This document shows positions 57,116-64,000 of a DNA stretch of 64,000 nucleotides, piece after piece. The notes under the pieces were generated by a model. That model was not told the DNA's origin. It made no database searches and saw only the letters and a list, made by a program, of their open reading frames with translations. The DNA comes from Collybiopsis luxurians FD-317 M1. Taxonomy: Eukaryota; Basidiomycota; Agaricomycetes; Agaricales; Omphalotaceae. Every line of letters starts with the position of its first letter. Within the stretch, counting starts at the first letter, position 1. The position numbers and the translations under genes were made by a program. Location: assembly GCA_000827265.1 (NCBI GenBank), contig KN834885.1, positions 19,581-83,580 of the forward strand, given 5' to 3'.

Positions 57116-59992
57116 ATGCCTCGATCTTCTATCCAAGGGAATGAGACTGCGATAACTAACCCAGACTTGGATGTGGAGAAGGCAGAAGTCGAACAGGTCG
57201 AAGATGTCCTCAACCAGCCCCGACTTGAGGTCCCTTCTCGCCCTGTTGGCATACTCGAGTGGCTTCAGAAGAAGAATGCGTCCCCTGAATTTCTTGCCGA
57301 CGTTGCGAAGATGAACGAGACAGAACTAGATCCAAGTCAAGTCAAACGCGTCGAACGGAAGATTGATCTTCTAATTATGCCTGCACTCGCTATATGCTAC
57401 ATGGTGTGTTCATCTCGTGCTCTATCATCTTTCAGAAAGCTCAAGCGTTATGCTTTAACAGTTCTATTATGTGTGAGTCTATGTCTGATTGGAAAATGGC
57501 CCTACTGACAAATATGGCACGCAGCGACAAGACTACACTTTCCTATGCCGCAATTTTTGACAGTAAGTATTATCTGGTGACGAATAACCCCCGCTCATGC
57601 CCTCTGGTACAGTTAAGAAAGATCTACATTTGGGCAGCTCCGACTACGTAAGTTCGGACATGATCCTAACATTGAGATTCCTCCTGACTTGTTCACAAGA
57701 GCTGGCTTTCGAGTTTATTCTACTGTTGGTGTTCTTCACGGCATCTTTCACGTTCTCCGCCTACTGACTTGAATATATTCCCTAGTCGGATGGGTGGGAT
57801 GGGCATTACCCACAAATATGTTGATGCAGAGATTTCCTCTGAATAAATACCTCGCGTTCAATGTGCGTATCTTTTGCTCCTTCCCCACACTTGTCCGATT
57901 CCGTCAAGTCAAGTGGCTCATCAGTTATTATCTTTCAGATTTTCCTATGGGGCGTACTACTCATGGCTCAGGCGGCCAGTAGGAACTTCACCGATCTGGC
58001 TGTGCTTCGCGTGCTTTCTGGGGCCGCCGAAGGCATGTCTGATTCTTTCTCTTGAGTAGTGTCGTAAACTAAACTCGGCTCCTTAGCCACCGCCGACCCT
58101 GCGTTCGTCCTCATCACTGGAACTTGGTATACTCGTTCTCAGCAGCCAACAAGAATTGGGTACTGGTATCTGTACGTGTCATAATGACCCATTAAATATC
58201 GCATACACTCATACGATTCATCCAGTGCCAATGGATTCGGAATTGCTCTCGGCGGTCTTTTTGGATATGGGATCGGCCATGTAAGCTTTTGAATCCTTTC
58301 AGTGGCAGTTTTGCACCATATTAATTGTCTGGTATAGATCAAAGGTACCTTTTATTACGTCTGCCGCCTCTTTGAGCTGCAGTTCCTCTGATACTTCCAA
58401 CAGGCAGCCTTCCATCGTGGAAGTACGAGTTCTTGATCATTGGAGCTCTCTGCTCAGCATGGGCGATCTTCATGTTCATTTTCATCCCGGACTCGCCGTA
58501 TTACACCAGATGGTTCACATACGAAGAAAGACTTACCATTGTCAGTCGGAAGCGGGGCGACCATAATTTGACGGATACTCGAGAGTAAGGAAGACTTGTC
58601 TTACATCGAGCCATTCAAATTTCTTATGTATGAGTATATTTGTTCAGATGGAAACCCGCACAGGTACTGGAGGCCTTCATCGACCCCAAGACTTATCTAC
58701 TTTTCCTGTTCGGCTTTACTGCCAATGTTCCAAATGTATGTTGTGAGCTGCTCCGCACACGGGCAATACCTCACACACTAACGTTCATCATTTCAGGGCG
58801 CTACCTCTAATTTGTAAACGTTTATTCCTTTCGTTGAGTTGGGATGCTGGTACTGACTATTCTTTCTTACTTACAGCGGAACACTGATCGTCCAAGGGTC
58901 TGTCTTTTATTTCGTTGATATGCATCGGACGACACTCAATCCATCTGCGTCGCTGGAATGGTAGATTCGGTTTTGACACCTTCGAAACAACGCTCATGCA
59001 GATTCCCTACGGAATGATCATTGTCGCGTTCATCCTCGCGGCCATCTTCGTCAACTCCAAGTTGCCCAAGGGATACCGTAAGCCTGAGCAAACATGATTC
59101 TGATCCAAACAATGACCACCTTTTTCTCTTTCCTGTATAATTTGTTTCGTATTCAGGAACTCTGCTTATGGCCGTCACAAATCTACCTACGGTCGTGGGT
59201 TTTGCAATGGTGGCATGGTGCAAGGGTAAAGGCGCGCGATTGGCGGGATTCTGTAAGTGATTCTACTTTACAGAATTGCACAGCAGAAAGCGAATTGAAA
59301 CACCGGTCCACGGTTTGCAGGGCTAACCGGCGCATCGAACGCTACATTCGTTCTTGGTCTGTCTCTCCTTTCCGGTAACGTGGGTGGCCAGTCAAAGAAG
59401 GCTATTGCCAGTGCTGCTATCTTCTTAGGTACGTACTCGTTGGGTCCGTTGTCAGATCTTTAGGAGATCCAGCTCTAATTTAATATCACTTCTTAGGTGT
59501 CGCAACTGGGTGAGCCTCTTCCGATTGTAACCGATCCTTTGACTTCATGTATTTCGAGTACCAATCTTGTTCTAATTTTCAGGAACATCGTCGGTCCTTT
59601 CCTGTTCAAAACTTCCGAAGCTCCCAAGTACTTCACCGGTGTTGTAGGATGTCTGGTTTCTCGTGCACTTGAGGTAAGATTTCTTTCTTAAGCCAATGGG
59701 GATCACGTAACCGTAAACGGATCCCCATGAGCCAAAACCGACGCAATGAGATGCTCAAGTTTTCAAATGCATAGATTGTCATCATCCTCATCCTCCGAGT
59801 CATATTCGTCGTGGCCAACCGTCGCAGAGATCGCGCCGTGGCTGAAGGACGAGTTAAATATGACGAAAATGAGCTTCAATTGGAGGACATCACCGATTGG
59901 AAGAACCCTGCTTTCCGTTACATTACTGTGAGCTCTTTCGATGCTTTGGATCATGGGTTTCATGCTGATGAGAGGTGATTCCGATGTAGTAA
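57116..59992 (+). CDS. MFS transporter, anion:cation symporter (Dal5/Tna1-like)
   Basis: Imports (or less likely exports) small organic anions such as carboxylates or vitamins by proton symport (family knowledge). After a hydrophilic N-terminus the protein reads ERKIDLLIMPALAICYM, FYYVDKTTLSYAAIFD, IKKDLHLGSSDYSWLSSLFYFGWVGWALPTNMLMQRFP, AVLRVLSGAAEATADPAFVLITGTWYTRSQQ, YLANGFGIALGGLFGYGIGHIKG, SWKYEFLIIGALCSAWAIFMF..PDSP, FGFDTFETTLMQIPYGM and FKTSEAPKYFTG. These are all hallmarks of the ACS family, with about 12 spans in two halves. Reading them needs an 11 nt exon (57462-57472), a 7 nt exon (58338-58344) and a GC-AG intron (58033-58086). The C-terminus is WKNPAFRYIT; the stop is at 59990 after a last intron, or 59976 without it. 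Likely works with the adjoining reductase. Confidence 0.9.
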
Positions 59993-60207
59993 ACCACTGC
60001 CAATATGCCGAGTATCCGTATCTCCCGATTTTTGCTTGCCTTGATGATTTTTTTTTGGTTCTGAATCATTATTGCGGCTTGTTGTACTTGTATGTATGAT
60101 CAAATCGAATGTTACTGTATTTCGATCTTTGAGGGACATAATTCGGCATTGCTTGCGTACACATCTTACTTACCAAAAAAGGGAAAAGATTTCTACTCTT
60201 CTTTTGC

Positions 60208-62103
60208 ATGTCCTTCTTCTCAAAAGCACACGGGTTTGTCATCAACGACGGATCGTTCACCAGCATTGCTGGTGGCCAATATAACTTTCATCTGCGCGAG
60301 GAACGTGAAGATCAAGATTCTCGTGCGTATCCGTTCTGTGCCTCGCTAGTTACCTGAACGGAACGGTATCCTTTACAGCTGGCTATGGTCTGGGAATGCT
60401 TTATCAGACTGCTGTCCCCGGCGCTGCTCATAACGCTGAGCAGCGCTCCCCTCCTCCAAATTGTTTTCCCGGAACTCGCATCCAAATACTTGAGATCCTG
60501 CGAAATTGGGTCAACGATAGTACAAACACAGCTCCCATCTACTGGCTCTATGGCGCGGCAGGCGTCGGGAAATCTGCTGTAGCTCAGACCATTTCCGAAG
60601 AATTCGTCAATAATCGTCTCGCTGCTAGTTTCTTTTTTTCACGAGCAGACCCTAAACGAAACCATTTGCAACTTTTTTCACCACCATTTCTCTTCAACTT
60701 GCGACGTCTTACGCCCTTGGACCACTTCTCAGAAATTCCATTGATCTTGCTCTTCGTCACAACCCTAATATTATCTATGCCACTCTTGAGCAACAATTCC
60801 AGGAACTCATAGTAAAGCCTTGCAACCAACTGACCGCAGAACAATGGCAGGACCTTCCTCGGTTGATTGTGATTGACGAGCTGGATGAATGCCTTGACTT
60901 TGCATCGCAAAAGCGTCTTCTTATTATCATTCGCGACGCTATATCTCACTCGACCCGCGAGGCTGAAACGAGCTTAATGCTGCCGTTCAAGTTCCTTATT
61001 TGCAGCAGGCCCGAGCCACGCATTCGCAATGTATTTGGCCAACAGAGTTTTCGTACCATTGTGACTCGTTGTGACCTTGGCGAAGCATTCGAATCCGGAA
61101 AGGACATCGCCAAGTACCTCCGCGAGAGATTCGAAAAAATTCGACGAGAACATGGATGTACTATGGCGCATGTACCTCAAGAATGGCCCGGCGAAGGTAT
61201 TGTACAATTACTCGTACAGAGGGCATGCGGCCAGTTTGTTTACGCGACTACTGTCCTCAAGTACATTGGAGACTATCTTGATTTGCCCACCGAACGGCTA
61301 GAGATAATTCTCAACATCACTGTTCCCGAAGATTATGACTCGCCTTATCCTGATCTAGATCTGCTATACTTGCAGATTCTTTCTGCGAGCAAGCAGAAGG
61401 AACTTCTCCTCGAAGTTTTAGCCCATCTTTTGAGACCTGGTCCAGACATATTCTTGAACCATCAGTATGAACAAACCTCTTCACGCTGTATTGAAGGACT
61501 CTTTTTCCTTGCAAAGGGGAAAGTTCGGACGCAGTTTTTCGGTTTGCACTCGGTTTTGAACATCCCAGATAATGACGATGACAATATTACGGTCCGCCAT
61601 GCATCTTTTGTTGACTTTTTGTACGATAAGAAGCGCTCTGGGAGATATTATGTGAGCAAATCGCAAGAGGCACGACACGAGCAGATTGCATTCTATCTGC
61701 TTAAGCGTATCTCGTCCTCAATTAAAGGTCATCAACATCTGAATTCGTGAGTATCGGTGCTTTACTTTCTGCATTCTATTTAACCAAACTTGCTTGTGCC
61801 AGCATGAATTTGGAATTTGACCTTTACGCATGGGACTACTGGAATTTTCACTGCCAGAATGTTCACGCATTTCTTAGCCACAGACTTCTCAGTGCATTAG
61901 ACCTCCTTGACATTACTGGCTTCCTGAATGCCGCGATAAGACATTGGAATCCTAGCTTTAAAGCTTGTGCCTTTTTCCTCAGAAAATACCTCCATGCTTT
62001 TGGTAGTATTGCCAAGTGGGCAAAAGATGTCGGTCTTTCCTTTCTCCCTTTTCCATCATCCAAGTCAATCTTGACGCAAATATTCTTGTTTATAGACCCG
62101 TAG
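60208..62103 (+). CDS. NACHT/STAND NTPase (NLR-like), frame-broken
   Basis: The start is ATG 60208: MSFFSKAHGFVINDGSFTSI, a short N-terminal motif common before NACHT domains in mushrooms. A 56 nt intron (60323-60378) joins this to GYGLGMLYQTAVPGAAHNAEQR. The Walker A site is YWLYGAAGVGKSAVAQTI; the Walker B site is RLIVIDELDEC; then come FLICSRPEPRIR (sensor), PQEWPGEGIVQLLVQRACGQFVYATTVLKYI and RHASFVDFLYD. A second intron (61749-61803) joins to SMNLEFDLYAWDYW. Between Walker A and B the frame changes at the T run 60673-60678 with no plausible intron, as if one base were missing. STAND proteins act as signal-gated switches in fungal non-self recognition. The ligand-binding C-terminus here is not made of recognisable WD40, ANK or TPR repeats. 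Confidence 0.8.
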
Positions 62104-62890
62104 GTTCTCTCTATATCAAGAGCCGGAGCATTTACTAGTACTCGATTCGCTGGCCCAACAATACTCCCAGTTTGACCGAGGGTTCCGATTGGGCATAGCA
62201 CCTGCTAGTGACAGAGACAGTCTGATGATGCCTATCTCAGTGCTCAAATACGATTTCTGCCTATTTCGATCTAATGCTGGGATAATATCTGCCCTAATGG
62301 ATAATGCATCAAGTCCGGTTCAAGTTGAAGACATTCGATGCTCTCCCTGGCCTTGTCTGCCTATTTTACCTTTGAATATCGACGAGTCCAGGTCAGGACC
62401 TCATTCCAGTACCGTGGCCATTGAGTTAGAGGAATGCAACAGGCATCTTGGGCTGCAATGTCTGCGACTGCTGCGAGAACCATCACGAAGTGCCGAGGAT
62501 GTGATACTCTATGCCAAGCTCCAGTGGTCTAATCTCCTCCTGGCGAGAATTCCGTATTTATCCTCAGAACAAACCAAGATCTTTCAAGCTTTAATGGAGA
62601 ATCTTTCTGCTATACAGACCAGCGAGGATGCGAAGAGAGCGATTACATGGGTCAAGGTGGGTATTCAATGACTTTCTTCGCAAAGCTTTTCTCAATTGAT
62701 TTTATCCTAGGAGTCCAGGTATACTTGTCAGAGCGATGTCCTTCAAAAACGGTTGCGCGAGCTCAAGAATACGAAGAAGCGGGCTATCCGGGATATGGAG
62801 GAGCTGATAAATCCTGGACCTAAGAGACAATGGACCGGAAAATTAGTTCGTTGCTTTAGACTGAGGTGCCAGGTAGCAAGCACTGCCTAG
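62104..62890 (+). CDS. Downstream coding block, probable C-terminal part of the NACHT gene or a separate gene
   Basis: A frame open from about 62096 reads FSLYQEPEHLLVLDSLAQQYSQFDRGFRLGIA.., then SVLKYDFCLFRSNAGIISALMD, HLGLQCLRLLREPSRSAEDVILYAKLQWSNLL and AITWVK. A 54 nt GT-AG intron (62657-62710) joins it to ESRYTCQSDVLQKRLRELKNTKKRAIRDMEELINPGPKRQW, and the stop is at 62888-62890. The clean intron and steady coding character argue that it is translated. It does not join the preceding exon (stop TAG at 62101-62103) in frame by any splice I could find. I recognise no domain. Confidence 0.5.
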
Positions 62891-63316
62891 ACATGCCGGT
62901 CACCGGCCCAGTAGATTTCACGAACACAGCGGTTTCGAATGGGTTACAACTACGAGCAAAACATTCATGGTACATTCGCGTCGCCGATGCGCTAAGATAA
63001 ACGCAGTACGTACCACACAACCCAAGATCAATACAGCGAAAGAGTACCCAAAGAGCAAAATAAATGAGCTGTGTGAACAACAAAGGTTCAAGGTAACCGA
63101 GGTATGTAATCAACATGAACATTGTCCTGGCTACTCGAAGGTAGAATGTCGTAACTAGCGGTGTTTAATAAAAGAGTCCCATCCTTTTGTGCATTGAATG
63201 CGTGACATCTTACCAAAAAGAAAAAAAAGGCTTCAAAACTTTAGACCTTGCTTTAGACAAACTTAAGCATATACATCTACAAGCCGAACGTTTGCCGTGC
63301 GAGCTCTTGGCCTACT
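62891..63316. other. Intergenic, no gene seen
   Basis: A short spacer between the NACHT-associated frame and the CrtC-like fragment. Nothing is recognised. Confidence 0.5.
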
Positions 63317-63628
63317 TCAGGTCTGGAGGGAAGCCGGAGGTTGCGAATACTCAAAGCTCGCAATTCCGCTGTAATTCTGACCTCTACCCTCCATACCTCC
63401 GGAGACGAAGCCTGTTCCGTGGTATCGTGGGTCTGTATCAAGGAGGATATCGCTGACAGTGATTTGGGCCACGAAAAAGTCATCTTCGATGGGGATTCTG
63501 ACCGCGATACTCTTTACGGGACCCGTGGTGGAGTTAGCATCAGCAAATCCGACCGTAATGTCCACGCCAGAGCAGGATGTTCCAAGGCTCTTTCTGCCCC
63601 TCGAGACATAGCCGCTCGTTCTCTGGCC
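63317..63628 (-). pseudogene. C-terminal fragment copy of the CrtC/Diels-Alderase-like gene
   Basis: On the minus strand 63628-63317 encodes QRTSGYVSRGRKSLGTSCSG, then STTGPVKS, LLDTDPRYHGTGFVSGGMEG and ASFEYSQPPASLQT-stop. This lines up residue by residue with the last ~104 codons of the gene at 16331-17546 (QRTSGYISRDGKILGTPCSG ... SFEYSQPLASFQT-stop), at about three quarters identity. Upstream of QRTSG there is no similarity, and no signal peptide or earlier exons are present. The copy stays open to the same stop codon. Confidence 0.88.
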
Positions 63629-64000
63629 TATGTGGGTAACGATAATTGTATTTAACATAGCCCTATGGGCGGTAAAAAACGGGTACGCCCGTGGTAACAG
63701 GAAGGGTACCAGGGCGGTATTCACATGACATAAGCAGTCAATTAGTAGCTTGAGCGCACTGAAAGGTCACTATCATTAAGAATCTCAATACACCTGTAGT
63801 CAGATTCAGGAAATTGAGGCATAATATAACAATAGGCATCCTTTCCGCTGCCGTTGCTTTCCAAGATGCCTGCATGCATATACAGAGCGTTTTGGTGGTG
63901 CATCTAAAGACAGAATAGATTTTCACTGCCTGCCTTATTTTAAATGCAGGGTACTGAATTAGAATACAGGCAGCTAGCTGTGAAATGGACTACCTTTCAA
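63629..64000. other. Window end, no gene seen
   Basis: Short frames only. A gene could start beyond the window edge. Confidence 0.4.

Overview
The window looks like nuclear DNA of an agaricomycete (mushroom-forming basidiomycete). Coding regions are split by many 50-60 nt introns. The recognisable protein families are typical of that group: DUF6533 and DUF6534 membrane proteins, F-box proteins of the 'API-RKLP-ELL-EIF' type, NACHT/STAND proteins, GMC oxidoreductases, an NRPS-like adenylation-carrier-reductase, and a Dal5-like anion:cation symporter. A tRNA-Ile(AAU) with a short intron also fits a fungal nuclear chromosome. The species cannot be told from the sequence alone.

Layout. 1-3.7 kb is AT-rich with no gene I can support. 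A 182 bp inverted-repeat element carrying telomere-like TTTAGGG/TTAGGG units lies at 3.74-3.92 kb. 4.1-12.3 kb holds three tandem DUF6533 membrane-protein paralogs (minus strand), with a hAT-like non-autonomous element between the first two. 13.6-15.4 kb is a METTL-type methyltransferase (minus). 16.3-17.5 kb is a secreted CrtC/Diels-Alderase-like beta-barrel protein, and 18.25 kb a tRNA-Ile. 18.8-20.7 kb is a coiled-coil/disordered nuclear-type protein (minus). 20.9-23.1 kb is an intact F-box gene with a broken C-terminal copy downstream. 23.1-37.8 kb is a large gene-poor stretch containing one well-supported gene (a 367-aa disordered protein) plus several diverged repeats. 37.9-40.3 kb is a mitochondrial D-lactate dehydrogenase and 40.8-42.7 kb a DUF6534 protein. 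Two hypothetical genes follow, with a recent fragment copy of the DUF6534 3' end. 46.6-48.9 kb is a secreted GMC oxidoreductase. 50.0-50.4 kb is a second, more complex telomere-like inverted-repeat element, followed by a multi-pass membrane protein. 52.5-60.0 kb is a divergently transcribed NRPS-like reductase and MFS transporter pair. 60.2-62.9 kb is a NACHT/STAND gene with reading-frame breaks, and 63.3-63.6 kb a C-terminal fragment of the CrtC-like gene.

The genes do not form one obvious pathway. The best candidate functional unit is the adenylate-forming reductase plus transporter pair, which shares a 397 bp promoter with a strong G-quadruplex candidate. The most unusual recurring signal is at the level of gene structure. 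Several genes need microexons of 6, 7, 11, 12, 14 and 12 nt, and six introns begin with GC instead of GT, for conserved protein motifs to be read. All splice models here are inferred from reading frame and family motifs, not from transcript data.
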